48,993 nucleotides of DNA from IMG/VR virus record IMGVR_UViG_3300036770_003171, positions 1 through 48,993 of that record. One strand, given 5' to 3'. Each line of letters starts with the position of its first letter. Position 1 is the stretch's first letter. The DNA comes from a virus. The translations under genes and the position numbers were made by a program. Below the pieces are notes generated by a model, which saw only the letters and a program-made list of their open reading frames with translations, had not been told where the DNA came from and ran no database searches. Positions 1 through 7,485 of this stretch are shown here, piece after piece.

Positions 1-127
1 TCACAACAACCCTGGTCAAGGAGATCCGGTATTTCAGGTCGATCGGTCTCAGCCAGCGCAAGACCGCGGCTTTGCTGGGCATCCATAAATCCACGGTCGA
101 GAAGTATGAGAGTGACGAACGCATGGC
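1..127. repeat. Terminal direct repeat, left copy
   Basis: These 127 bases recur exactly at 48867-48993. A gene (48857 to 245) reads smoothly through the join, so the molecule is circular or circularly permuted. 127 is a common maximum assembly k-mer, which makes an assembly overlap likelier than a biological terminal repeat. Confidence 0.95.
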
Positions 128-245
128 GGCCTGGAAGCGCAAGGAACGCGCCCGGCACGCCCGGGAGCGGCTGAACCCCGACGTGGTCAACCGCAAGCGC
201 CGCGTCGCCAAAGAGCATGGCAGGTCGAAATGCGCAGACCAGTAA
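1..245 (+). CDS. Helix-turn-helix protein, 3' part of a gene crossing the contig join
   Basis: The start codon lies at 48857 near the other end; joined, the protein has 84 residues. A helix-turn-helix is visible at about residues 19-39 (GLSQRKTAALLGIHKSTVEK), followed by an Arg/Lys-rich tail that could contact DNA. It resembles the N-terminal part of the next gene (230-667), which it overlaps by 16 bases, so the two look like tandem paralogues. It is probably a small DNA-binding regulator of the early operon. Its target is not evident from the sequence. Confidence 0.8.
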   Translation, partial: TTTLVKEIRYFRSIGLSQRKTAALLGIHKSTVEKYESDERMAAWKRKERARHARERLNPDVVNRKRRVAKEHGRSKCADQ

Positions 246-667
246 TCACCGCCGTCCAGGTCGAAGAGATGCGAAGGCTGCGGGGAGACGGCCTGTCGTT
301 CCGCCAGATCGCGGCGATCGTCGGCGTCAGCCGCGAAACCGTGAAGAAGTACCAGTCCGACCAGAATGTCGAGCGCAAGCGCGTCGCCGACCGCCGGGCC
401 ACCCGGCGTCATGCGGAGCGGTCCCGACAGCACGGCGAGCCCAAGGGCATCCATACGATAAAGACCGCCAGCACGGTCGTCCGGGCGCTTCTGTTGGAAG
501 CCTGGCGCCAGCGCATCCCGCAGCAGGAACTGGCGAAACGCATCGGCGTCAGCCACTCGGTCGTCACGCTATGGAAGAAAGGCAAGGCCGGCCCGTCGAT
601 GTTATCGGTCGAAGCCATGGCCGACGTGCTGGGCTACGAGCTCGTTCTCCAGAAGCGGGATGTCTGA
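230..667 (+). CDS. Protein with two helix-turn-helix segments
   Basis: This protein has 145 residues. The first helix-turn-helix (about residues 21-41, GLSFRQIAAIVGVSRETVKK) is closely similar to that of the preceding gene. A second, Xre/Cro-like one lies near residues 101-135 (QQELAKRIGVSHSVVTLWKK). The segments are joined by a basic stretch. It is likely a phage transcription regulator or DNA-binding accessory protein of the early rightward operon. The start at 230 overlaps the upstream gene, as expected for coupled translation. Function beyond DNA binding is unknown. Confidence 0.8.
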   Translation: MRRPVITAVQVEEMRRLRGDGLSFRQIAAIVGVSRETVKKYQSDQNVERKRVADRRATRRHAERSRQHGEPKGIHTIKTASTVVRALLLEAWRQRIPQQELAKRIGVSHSVVTLWKKGKAGPSMLSVEAMADVLGYELVLQKRDV

Positions 668-806
668 TTTCGCTTCCCACAATGCCGGACAATAGCCTAC
701 AGTGTTTGTCTTACCAAAGACAAAGGCGGCGACCGTTTCCGATCACCGCCCTCACCGACAAGAACCCTTCACCGACTGAAGGCCCCCTTAGTTACAAGAG
801 GTATCT
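668..806. promoter_or_regulatory. Intergenic hairpins and dispersed motif
   Basis: A perfect 8-bp stem TTTGTCTT/AAGACAAA with a 4-base loop lies at 705-724. An imperfect GC-rich stem follows at 725-750. No T-run follows, so it may attenuate rather than terminate. The minus strand at 685-702 holds a copy of the dispersed motif TGTAGGYTRTTGTCYG. A good ribosome-binding site (AAGAGG) sits just before the gene at 807. Confidence 0.45.
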
Positions 807-1646
807 ATGTCTATCAGATCAGACAACGCCCTGCAACACGAAGCAGGGCAAAACGCAATATCTAGTATCAAAGCGATAGAAACAGTGTACCGGGGCTACA
901 AGTTCCGGTCGCGTCTCGAGGCGCGCTGGGCGGTCTATATGGACCTGTGCGATATCCAGTGGGAATATGAGCCCGAAGGCTACGAACTGCCGTCAGGCCG
1001 TTACCTGCCGGACTTCTACATTCCGGCCTACAAATCATTCCTTGAAGTCAAGCCGGCGAGCTTCACGATCGACCCGAAGTCGCGCGAGATCCGGCTGTTG
1101 GAAGAACTGGTCGAAGGGTCACTGCGGGGCGCTGTCCTCGTCGCTGGCGATCCTTGCGAGTTCAAAGTCTATGATACCGGGCCGGATCCTTACGTCGAAG
1201 CGGAGAACCAGATGCGGCAAGAGGTCAGGGACAGCCTAGACCCCTACGCGCATTGCAGCATGTTGGGCGTGCTGACTTGGGTCTTCGAGAAGGTGGTCGG
1301 CGATCTGAGCCTAGAGAGCTTTGATCGGGCCTTCTCGTCGCTGGATCACTACTACGAGGCTGCGCGCGACTTCCTGACGTCTCACGACTACGAAACTATC
1401 AACGACGGGGCGATGTGCAAGGCTCGTTGGACTGATGGCTATGAGAGCGGCGACGGGTTTCTCATTTACGAACAGTGGGTGCCTTTCGACGATCTCGGCG
1501 AGCCGCGCGAAGTCATGACGCGGTTGCTCACCGCATGGGCGGCGCGGCCTAGTTCCTTAAGCCGCGACCTGAAGAAGCAGCGGGAAACTCACGGCCTCAA
1601 AGCCCGCCAAGCGCGGTTTGAGCATGGGCAATCAGGTGCCGTATGA
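807..1646 (+). CDS. PD-(D/E)XK nuclease-like phage protein
   Basis: This protein has 279 residues. The N-terminal third has the pattern of a restriction-endonuclease-like fold: E38 in SRLEARWA, D69 in LPDFYIP and E80-V-K82 in FLEVKP, spaced like the PD-(D/E)XK metal site. The C-terminal two thirds are acidic and unrecognised. The gene follows a strong AAGAGG ribosome-binding site and overlaps the primase-helicase start (ATGA at 1643), so it is probably translated with it. A DNA-processing role in replication or host DNA breakdown is inferred; activity is not proven by motifs alone. Confidence 0.7.
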   Translation: MSIRSDNALQHEAGQNAISSIKAIETVYRGYKFRSRLEARWAVYMDLCDIQWEYEPEGYELPSGRYLPDFYIPAYKSFLEVKPASFTIDPKSREIRLLEELVEGSLRGAVLVAGDPCEFKVYDTGPDPYVEAENQMRQEVRDSLDPYAHCSMLGVLTWVFEKVVGDLSLESFDRAFSSLDHYYEAARDFLTSHDYETINDGAMCKARWTDGYESGDGFLIYEQWVPFDDLGEPREVMTRLLTAWAARPSSLSRDLKKQRETHGLKARQARFEHGQSGAV

Positions 1647-3889
1647 ACATGACAGCGACAAATCACTTCCTCAAGTTTCACGCGCTCGGCTATGAGCGAC
1701 TGTGCCCGATCGTTCCTGTTGACGCGAAGATATCGGACGGCTCGACGCTCAAGCTGCGCCTCAACACCCCAAAGGATCCGCGCGGCAAAGCGCCGGGCCT
1801 GCGGAACCGGCAGGGCGAATGGCATGGCTACGATTTCGTCAAATATGAAAACGACGAGTACGATCTGACACGCTGGAGCAATTGGGGGGCTGGCGTAGGG
1901 ATCAAGACCGGCCAAGGGCTCGTAATGATCGACGCGGACACCACAAACGCTGAGTGGGCCGAGGTCATTCGCGACGAGGTCGCAGCGATCATTCCGCTCT
2001 CGTCGGTGCGCGTGGGGCAATACCCGAAAGCCGGGTACATCGTCAGGACCGACCCCGACTTCATCTATTCGTCGATCGGCTTTGGCGAACGGGACGGCAA
2101 GAACCAGTTCATCCACCGCGTCGAGATCCTGGCCGAGGGTAAGCAGTTCGTTGCGCACGGCACTCACCCCAAGACGCTGAAGCCCTATACGTGGCCGAAA
2201 GGCATACCGGCCTATGCGGAATTGCCGTTCGTTTCAGGTGACGACCTGTTGGCCCTGCTCGCGCGCCTGGCGGCCAAACTGCCGGCATCCAGCCGCGTCA
2301 TCACAGAGGGCGGCGGTGACAGCACGATCGACCAGGAAAGCCTCAAGGGCGATCTGGAACTGGTGCGCAAGGCTGTCAGGGCCACGCCCAATACCGACGA
2401 GCTATTCCCTCGCCGCGAGGACTACCGTGACTTCGGCTATGCCATCAAAGCCGCCCTGCAAGATCACCGGGCAGAAGCCGAGGATCTGTTCAAGGAGTGG
2501 TGCGAAGGCTGGGTAGGTCCGAAAGGCGAGGTCAACGAAAAGAACATCATAGAAGCCGACTGGAAGCGCATGAAGCCTCCTTTCCGGCGCGGTGCCAAGT
2601 TCATTTTCGAAAAGGCCGAAGAGCTATCGCAAGGCAAGTTCTCTACGGCCGAGGTGTGGTTCGACGCCCTCCCTGATCCGGAAGTCGATCTAAACCCTTT
2701 TAAGGATCTGGAGCAGAAGCAGGCCGAAAAGCCGGCCAAGAAATTCGTATTCATGGATTTCGACGAAGTGGCCGCCGTCGCGCTCGAGCAGTCGAACCGG
2801 CCACTTGTTAAGGGTTTCATCGACCAGGGCACGATGTCGGTCATCTATGGCGACAGCAACGTCGGTAAGACCTTCGTCGCCATGGATCTAGCGTTCCATA
2901 TCGGCGCCGGCATCGACTACGCGGGTATGAAGACGACGCAGGGCCTGGTGGTCTATGTGGCGGCAGAGGGCGGCAATGGTGCCAAGCGGCGCGTCCTGGC
3001 CTTGAAAGAGAAGTACGGCGCGAAGGCGGATGGCGCGCAGTTCAAGCTGTTGCCGTCGCCGATAGACCTCCGTCGCCCGGATGCTGATCTAAACGCTTTT
3101 ATAGAAGCGCTCCGTGGCGTTGGAGCGCCGATCTCCCTGATCGTCGTCGATACCCTGTCGCGTGCGCTGGCGGGCGGCGACGAGAACTCGTCGGTCGATA
3201 TGGGCGCGATCGTCAAGCATTTCGACGTAATCCGCAACGCAACAGGCGCACACCTAATGATCGTGCACCACACAGGCAAGAACAAGGCGGCCGGTGCGCG
3301 TGGCCACTCCCTCTTGCGTGCGGCCACAGACACGGAAATCGAAGTGACCGAGGGTCAGATTGCCGTCACCAAGCAGCGCGACCTAGACAAGTCCTGGACG
3401 AGCGGATTTAGCCTTGAGGTGAAGACGCTCGGCATCGATGAGGATCTGGACCCTATCACCTCTTGCACGGTGCGCCTGTTGAGCCGCGAAGAGGTCGAAG
3501 CGGAAGAGCGCAAGGGAGAGCCCACGGTGGCGGAAGCGCGCGTGTTGCGCGGGCTGGCTTTCATCCTTGTCGGCTCGTCGTTGCGGGGGCAAGGGGTGAC
3601 ATTGGAGCAGTTAATGTCGAGCAGCGCGGATATTCTGACAGGCATGAATGCAGAATTGGTGCGCGCTCATCTGCGAAATCTGAAGGTCAAGGGTTACGTT
3701 ACGCAACCTAAGAGGGGCTTTTGGGGCTTGAAGGACGACACGGGCGTAACGCTCATTGAGGACAGCGTGTCCAAAAAACAGGGGTCCGAAAAGGAAGATT
3801 TGGCGTCTTCCGAATACAAATCCGAAGAGGTCGGCGCGGTCGAAGTGGAAGAAATCGGAAGAAAAAGGAAGGAAAGCGTTTTCGATTGA
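1643..3889 (+). CDS. Primase-polymerase/helicase replication protein
   Basis: This 748-residue protein is probably the phage's replication initiator or primase-helicase. The N-terminal part resembles bifunctional primase-polymerase domains: GVGIKTGQGLVMIDAD with paired Asp near residues 97-99, then HGTHPKT near 171. The C-terminal half is a RecA/DnaB/RepA-type ATPase with Walker A GDSNVGKT near residues 403-410 and a Walker B-like LIVVDTLSRA near 499. The last residues are SVFD, a form of the tail shared by many proteins here. It starts inside the stop of the upstream gene. A candidate origin lies directly downstream. Confidence 0.85.
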   Translation: MNMTATNHFLKFHALGYERLCPIVPVDAKISDGSTLKLRLNTPKDPRGKAPGLRNRQGEWHGYDFVKYENDEYDLTRWSNWGAGVGIKTGQGLVMIDADTTNAEWAEVIRDEVAAIIPLSSVRVGQYPKAGYIVRTDPDFIYSSIGFGERDGKNQFIHRVEILAEGKQFVAHGTHPKTLKPYTWPKGIPAYAELPFVSGDDLLALLARLAAKLPASSRVITEGGGDSTIDQESLKGDLELVRKAVRATPNTDELFPRREDYRDFGYAIKAALQDHRAEAEDLFKEWCEGWVGPKGEVNEKNIIEADWKRMKPPFRRGAKFIFEKAEELSQGKFSTAEVWFDALPDPEVDLNPFKDLEQKQAEKPAKKFVFMDFDEVAAVALEQSNRPLVKGFIDQGTMSVIYGDSNVGKTFVAMDLAFHIGAGIDYAGMKTTQGLVVYVAAEGGNGAKRRVLALKEKYGAKADGAQFKLLPSPIDLRRPDADLNAFIEALRGVGAPISLIVVDTLSRALAGGDENSSVDMGAIVKHFDVIRNATGAHLMIVHHTGKNKAAGARGHSLLRAATDTEIEVTEGQIAVTKQRDLDKSWTSGFSLEVKTLGIDEDLDPITSCTVRLLSREEVEAEERKGEPTVAEARVLRGLAFILVGSSLRGQGVTLEQLMSSSADILTGMNAELVRAHLRNLKVKGYVTQPKRGFWGLKDDTGVTLIEDSVSKKQGSEKEDLASSEYKSEEVGAVEVEEIGRKRKESVFD

Positions 3890-3894
3890 AAATC

Positions 3895-4085
3895 AATGAG
3901 TTGGCCTTATTCGGAAGATTTCGGAAGAAGTGGAAGATCGCGAAACCCAATTGCGATCTTCCGGAAGACCACCTTTATAGGTCTTCCGGATTGCGCAGGG
4001 CGGCATTTTGAAGTCTTCCGGAAGGTGGGGACAAGGCCAAAACAAAAGGGCCGCCTCTATGGCGACCCAAATCTTCGGAAGCAAT
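3895..4085. repeat. Inverted-repeat cluster, candidate replication origin
   Basis: The element CGGAAGA or its complement TCTTCCG recurs many times here. There is a perfect 10-bp stem at 3932-3941/3953-3962, a perfect 8-bp stem at 3963-3970/3980-3987 and two copies of the palindrome CTTCCGGAAG (3958-3967, 4015-4024). The cluster follows the primase-helicase gene directly, a usual place for an origin. It could instead be a bidirectional terminator between the rightward operon and the convergent leftward operon. Confidence 0.5.
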
Positions 4086-4164
4086 GCCGGACAATCCGTC
4101 CGACGATCAAGGCAGGGGCCGACAGTATGACGACAACCCCGCCGAACATGAGAAGCCAGATCAT
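4057..4164 (-). CDS. Small membrane protein, 35 residues
   Basis: The ATG overlaps the TGA of the upstream gene at 4161-4164. The product is 35 residues: one hydrophobic segment (about residues 2-22, WLLMFGGVVVILSAPALIV), then a basic end with HCFRRF. It is the last gene of the leftward operon and partly overlaps the repeat cluster. The coupled start and clear membrane segment support it. The function is unknown. Confidence 0.5.
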   Translation of the reverse strand: MIWLLMFGGVVVILSAPALIVGRIVRHCFRRFGSP

Positions 4165-4415
4165 TGTGCCATCCGTTTGGCCATGTCGGGCATGTAGGCG
4201 TTGCGAAGCAAGCACCGTCTTGCCCACTGAGTGTGAATGTTCCAGTCAACACGGCCGAATGGCCGCGCGCAGTGGTGGCGTAGATTAGGGTACGGGTAAG
4301 ACCGTTCCTCCTCGGCAAGCGGGGTGGCGAGGCGCTTGCGCCAGCTGCGACCATAAGCGGCTTTGGCCCATTCGATAGCGGCGCGTTCTTTCGGGTGTGC
4401 AAACCGAAGTGCCAT
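4161..4415 (-). CDS. Small basic hypothetical protein
   Basis: This protein has 84 residues and is rich in Arg, Trp and His (for example AKAAYGRSWRKRLATP). A very good ribosome-binding site (GGAGG) stands eight bases before the ATG. It lies four bases after the upstream gene and overlaps the next, so it is clearly part of the leftward operon. No family was recognised. Confidence 0.6.
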   Translation of the reverse strand: MALRFAHPKERAAIEWAKAAYGRSWRKRLATPLAEEERSYPYPNLRHHCARPFGRVDWNIHTQWARRCLLRNAYMPDMAKRMAQ

Positions 4416-4418
4416 AGC

Positions 4419-4910
4419 TCAACCCTCCGACAATTCGCGCAAGATGTCATCGATCACGTAATCAGCCACGATGGCTTGGCCGGTTGTGGTGCGAGCCCAG
4501 ACGGTCAGGCCGCAAAAGTCCTTGTCGACCTTTTCGCCACGCTTTGCCAGATGATCGGCCAGCCAGTCGGAAACGATCCAATGCTCGTAAACTTCGCGCT
4601 CGTATGGTTCCACCTCTGCGATCTCGCAAGCTTCCTCCCAGCTGTCGGCCGTCTCTGCGTCGCGGTCAGTCGGGTAGCGGATCAAGTGGCCAGCATCAGA
4701 GCGCTCAAAGCCAGCATCGCGAGCCGCGTCCTCGTAGTCGAGAATAGGCGCGGCGAGTTCCATGGCCTGATCGGCGAGCCGGTCAAGATCCTTCAAGGCC
4801 GGTTGGCGATAGACGTCAAAGCACGAATAGGTTCCGGCGAGTGTGGAGACGAGCGAAGAAACGCAATAGTGGACTTCGCGGGCGACGAGTTGTTCAGCGG
4901 TGATGGTCAT
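4419..4910 (-). CDS. Conserved hypothetical acidic protein
   Basis: This protein has 163 residues, is strongly acidic, and has a patterned C-terminal part (YEHWIVSDWLADHLAKRGEK, then VWARTTTGQAI). From memory, similar proteins are widespread on alphaproteobacterial phages and plasmids without known function. Strong acidity would suit a DNA-mimic or anti-host role, but that is only a guess. The start follows AAGGAA. A 39-base intercistronic repeat lies just upstream. Confidence 0.7.
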   Translation of the reverse strand: MTITAEQLVAREVHYCVSSLVSTLAGTYSCFDVYRQPALKDLDRLADQAMELAAPILDYEDAARDAGFERSDAGHLIRYPTDRDAETADSWEEACEIAEVEPYEREVYEHWIVSDWLADHLAKRGEKVDKDFCGLTVWARTTTGQAIVADYVIDDILRELSEG

Positions 4911-4915
4911 TTGTC

Positions 4916-4954
4916 GGGTTCCTTGTAGGTCGGTGAGGGTTGTCGGTCGTGAAA
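4916..4954. repeat. 39-base intercistronic repeat, copy 1
   Basis: This segment matches 5315-5353 at 37 of 39 positions. Each copy covers the ribosome-binding site (AAGGAACCC on the minus strand) and leader just before a leftward gene. It may be a duplicated translation leader or the mark of a gene duplication. Confidence 0.8.
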
Positions 4955-4967
4955 TCAGACTGTGGGG

Positions 4968-5309
4968 CTATGCGGTTTCGGCCAGATCCTGGCGAACGCA
5001 CTGTTTGACCTTTTCGGGCAGATCGGACCAACGGGCGTATTGGCGCTTGCAGCGATAGCGATAGGCCGCGCATTCATGAGCGCGAAACTCGCCATACATG
5101 CCCACGCCTTGCGGGTGGAACGGGTTTTCTGACATGGCGCGGTATCCGAGATACATATCGGCATACGCGGTCCCGGCGATTGGATCGGCGTAAATCACCG
5201 TGTAGCGGTCTGCCGTTTGGCCGCGATTGTCGAGGATGGCGAGAACGCCTTTCGGGCAATCAGCGTCAAGCCAACGGGAGGACTGGCGGCGGGGCTTGTA
5301 ATTACGCAT
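4968..5309 (-). CDS. Hypothetical protein of the leftward operon
   Basis: This protein has 113 residues. The N-terminal part (SRWLDADCPKGVLAILDNRG, then TVIYADP) looks like a beta-rich domain. The C-terminal part (EFRAHECAAYRYRCKRQYAR) is basic and probably helical. The start follows AAGGAACCC inside the second copy of the 39-base repeat. Similar small proteins occur in rhizobial mobile elements as far as I recall. The function is unknown. Confidence 0.65.
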   Translation of the reverse strand: MRNYKPRRQSSRWLDADCPKGVLAILDNRGQTADRYTVIYADPIAGTAYADMYLGYRAMSENPFHPQGVGMYGEFRAHECAAYRYRCKRQYARWSDLPEKVKQCVRQDLAETA

Positions 5310-5314
5310 GGTCT

Positions 5315-5353
5315 GGGTTCCTTGTAGGTAGGTGAGGATTGTCGGTCGTGAAA
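5315..5353. repeat. 39-base intercistronic repeat, copy 2
   Basis: Two substitutions separate this from the copy at 4916-4954. It contains the ribosome-binding site of the leftward gene ending at 4968. Confidence 0.8.
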
Positions 5354-5362
5354 ATGGACAAA

Positions 5363-5659
5363 TCAGGCAGGCAATTCACGGGCTGGGTGCCAACGCATAT
5401 CGAAGTTGGGGCCTGTTGTGCCGTAGCCGGTCAAGACCTCGTTGGCCTTGTTCATCGCGAGATACAGCGGCTTGTTGAACGGGTGAGCGGCGTAGAACGC
5501 CGCAAGGGCCTCAGAGCGGGTCGGGAAGGGGCCTACAATGGCCTTGCCGCGCTTTGCCCAATAGTGTGGGCCGGCAGGTGCAACGCCGCGCGCTTCATGA
5601 GCTGCAGCGTTATCGGGCATTTCGGATGTTGCGGGGGCGGGATGTATTATCTTCGACAT
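5363..5659 (-). CDS. Hypothetical protein of the leftward operon
   Basis: This protein has 98 residues. The centre (YWAKRGKAIVGPFPTRSEAL) resembles the short beta-beta-alpha modules that sense or bind small ligands in phage accessory proteins, but no family can be named. AAAGGA precedes the ATG. It sits in a run of similarly sized leftward genes that share one promoter near 6240. Confidence 0.6.
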   Translation of the reverse strand: MSKIIHPAPATSEMPDNAAAHEARGVAPAGPHYWAKRGKAIVGPFPTRSEALAAFYAAHPFNKPLYLAMNKANEVLTGYGTTGPNFDMRWHPARELPA

Positions 5660-5688
5660 GGGTTTGTCCTTTCGTGTCGTTCGGCAAA

Positions 5689-5994
5689 TCAGACAAGCGA
5701 GATCGTAACTTCTGCGAGATACCCGCTTGTGTCGACCTTTGCGGCGTCGGGAATACGATCCAAACGGATCTCACTGCCTACGTTGGCGAGCGTCAGTTGG
5801 CGGCGGATCAAATTGTCAAACAAATCGCTGTTTGCGTAAGCCCCGAATTTCGGGTGTGCGCGGAAAGCATTCATGTCGCAATGGCGGCGAGCGATCTTAG
5901 GCACCTTCACGAACTGCCAAGCGACGGTATCGTCCATGTTATAGACCGTCTCGACTTTTGCCTTGAAGGTGATGGTGGGTATTATCTGCGACAT
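5689..5994 (-). CDS. Hypothetical protein of the leftward operon
   Basis: This protein has 101 residues with a mixed alpha/beta look (ITFKAKVETVYNMDDTVAWQ, then RRQLTLANVGSEIRLDRIP). GGAG precedes the ATG by ten bases. No family was recognised. Its place in a block of small leftward early genes suggests a host-takeover or moron-type role, which is inference only. Confidence 0.6.
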   Translation of the reverse strand: MSQIIPTITFKAKVETVYNMDDTVAWQFVKVPKIARRHCDMNAFRAHPKFGAYANSDLFDNLIRRQLTLANVGSEIRLDRIPDAAKVDTSGYLAEVTISLV

Positions 5995-6025
5995 GGTCTT
6001 TACGCTCCAATTCGTTTGGGGTGGG

Positions 6026-6190
6026 TTATGCGGCGACTGCGAGGCGGTCGCGATGCTTGACGGCGCAACGCTCCAATTCGCGGCGGCTGATGTGGTTGCC
6101 GATTGCCGCGCCTTCGAAGCGGAGAACGTAGCGGCCGTGGCCGTTCAGGTGGATGGTGTAACGGGTGTCGTCCTTGATCGGGTAGAACAT
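6026..6190 (-). CDS. Small protein, first gene of the leftward operon
   Basis: The product is 54 residues, beginning MFYPIKDDTRYTIHLNGHGR and ending in a basic helix (RRELERCAVKHRDRLAVAA). GGAG stands seven bases before the ATG and the promoter at 6225-6253 is just upstream, so it is the first gene transcribed. Ordinary codon use and correct spacing support coding. No family was recognised. Confidence 0.65.
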   Translation of the reverse strand: MFYPIKDDTRYTIHLNGHGRYVLRFEGAAIGNHISRRELERCAVKHRDRLAVAA

Positions 6191-6224
6191 TGCTTGTCTC
6201 CATTACGTCGGTTGATGACTGATA

Positions 6225-6253
6225 ATGTATGTCACCTGTATGTCACCTGTCAA
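6225..6253 (-). promoter_or_regulatory. Leftward promoter with tandem operator
   Basis: On the minus strand there is TTGACA (6248-6253), a 17-base spacer and ATACAT (6225-6230). Two perfect 11-bp direct repeats (TGTATGTCACC on the plus strand, 6226-6236 and 6237-6247) fill the spacer and -10. The same arrangement occurs at 7065, 33265 and 47209, so a common regulator is likely. Confidence 0.7.
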
Positions 6254-6336
6254 CAGGCAAACGACAAATTATTTTTGCGGTTGGCGATTTTCGCGCTATG
6301 ATCTTGACAGTGTAAAGATTAACTGGATCTTGGTTA

Positions 6337-6810
6337 ATGCCCCGAAAAGGTGAACGATGGACGCCACAAGAGCGAGTTTTTGTGAACAATATGGCCAGAA
6401 CCGGCGATAAGGCCTATTCGGCCACCAAAGCGGGCTACAAGCACCCGGAAGTGAAAGCGCACGCCGTCCTTGCGAGGCCAGCCGTTCAGGCCGAAATTGC
6501 CAGGCAGCAACAGGAAATCCTGTTTCGCGAGGCTCTTCCTGCAGCGGTCAATTGCCTGATCGAGATTGCGACCGACGCGAAGGCAGCGGCCGGCGCGCGT
6601 GTCCAGGCGTCAAAGGTCATCCTTGACCGCACGCTAGGCGCCAGCGAAGCAATGGGCGGCAAGGAAGCCCACGAAATGACCGCCGAGGAGATCGCAAAGG
6701 CCATCGAGCAGCTGCAGCGCGTGGCGGCCGATCGGGCGAAGCCGGTAATAGAGCTCGATGCCTCGTCGATCGACGACGAAGAGGCCGAAAAGGGCGGTAT
6801 TTTCGATTGA
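6337..6810 (+). CDS. terS: Terminase small subunit
   Basis: This protein has 157 residues. The N-terminal half has the helix-turn-helix layout of small terminases that recognise the packaging site (TPQERVFVNNMARTGDKAYS, then AGYKHPEVKAHAVLARPAVQ). A helical middle follows, then an acidic C-terminus that would meet the large subunit. It ends GGIFD, the short tail shared with replication proteins in this genome. It lies 5.3 kb from the large terminase, an unusual separation. The GC-rich non-coding stretch immediately downstream is a candidate packaging site. Confidence 0.8.
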   Translation: MPRKGERWTPQERVFVNNMARTGDKAYSATKAGYKHPEVKAHAVLARPAVQAEIARQQQEILFREALPAAVNCLIEIATDAKAAAGARVQASKVILDRTLGASEAMGGKEAHEMTAEEIAKAIEQLQRVAADRAKPVIELDASSIDDEEAEKGGIFD

Positions 6811-7064
6811 TGTGCGCAAGTAGTGCGCAACGTTGACGCTGCAAGCCCTGCAAATAAGGGCTTCTAACTGTATGAGGAAGGGAGTTAGGGGCGGCGCCAA
6901 GCCGCTCGCCGGCCTCATAGGCCGGACCCGGCCCCCGGCGTCAGTCCGCGGCGCAACCCGGCGGCGTCGCCAGGCGCGCGGAGAAAAATTCGCCCGAAAA
7001 TTACTTTTGGACGCCCCGTCCGAACAGGCCTAGCCGCCCGATCAGCCCTTGTCGGCTGCATCGC
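6811..7064. other. GC-rich non-coding region, candidate packaging site
   Basis: I see no credible gene; the open frame here is Arg-rich with poor codon use. It contains a direct repeat of GTGCGCAA (about 6811-6830), a small stem AAGCCC/GGGCTT and a strong stem CCGGCC/GGCCGG (about 6910-6927). A GC-dense block is followed by an AT-richer stretch near 6985-7010. Being next to terS, it may hold cos or pac; the stems may also end the terS transcript. Confidence 0.4.
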
Positions 7065-7093
7065 TTGACAGCCGACAGACAAACGACATATTC
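7065..7093 (+). promoter_or_regulatory. Rightward promoter with operator-like repeats
   Basis: TTGACA (7065-7070), a 17-base spacer and ATATTC (7088-7093). The block is nearly identical to the promoter at 47209, with CCGACAGACAA and ACGACATATTC as 11-bp half-sites. It probably drives the Gp49/66-like gene and the tRNA. Confidence 0.65.
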
Positions 7094-7164
7094 TGCCAAC
7101 GCTACAGGCAAGGGACTTGAGTTTCTTAGCCACCACAATCCGCCATCCCGAAGAGGAAGATCAC

Positions 7165-7479
7165 ATGGTACGCGACGAAGACGCTATCGAGGCCGAGATC
7201 CAGGCCAAGAACCTGAACGCTCCCCGCCTCACTCCCCAGCACATCGATGACCAGATCATCGCCGAGAACTACCACGTTTTCCCGGGCTCCACGCTCACCG
7301 TTTGCGCGCTGACGCTCCGCAACGGCTTCCACGTCGTCGGCGAGAGCGCCGCGGCTTCGCCCGAGAATTTTGACGAAGGTTTGGGCCGCAAGATCGCCCG
7401 AGACAACGCCCGGAACAAGATCTGGGCGCTCGAGGGCTACGTCCTTCGGAGCAAGCTCGCCGAAGCGGCCCGACCGTAA
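7165..7479 (+). CDS. Phage Gp49/Gp66 (N4/Sf6) family protein
   Basis: This protein has 104 residues. It shows the pattern I associate with the N4 Gp49 / Sf6 gene 66 family: an N-terminal helix with AEIQAKNLNAPRLTPQHID, then ALTLRNGFHVVGESAAASPE and GRKIARDNARNKIWALEGY. Members are common in tailed phages and have no firmly known role. The start follows GAGGAAG. It has its own operator-type promoter about 70 bases upstream, and a tRNA follows it by six bases, so the two may be co-transcribed. Confidence 0.8.
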   Translation: MVRDEDAIEAEIQAKNLNAPRLTPQHIDDQIIAENYHVFPGSTLTVCALTLRNGFHVVGESAAASPENFDEGLGRKIARDNARNKIWALEGYVLRSKLAEAARP

Positions 7480-7485
7480 CTCAGA

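Noticed and set aside
3895-4085. CRISPR array
   Set aside because: The repeats are short, overlapping and irregularly spaced with no unique spacers.
6833-7033. 66-codon frame after terS
   Set aside because: Arg-rich, no ribosome-binding site, lies in a hairpin-rich region better explained as non-coding.
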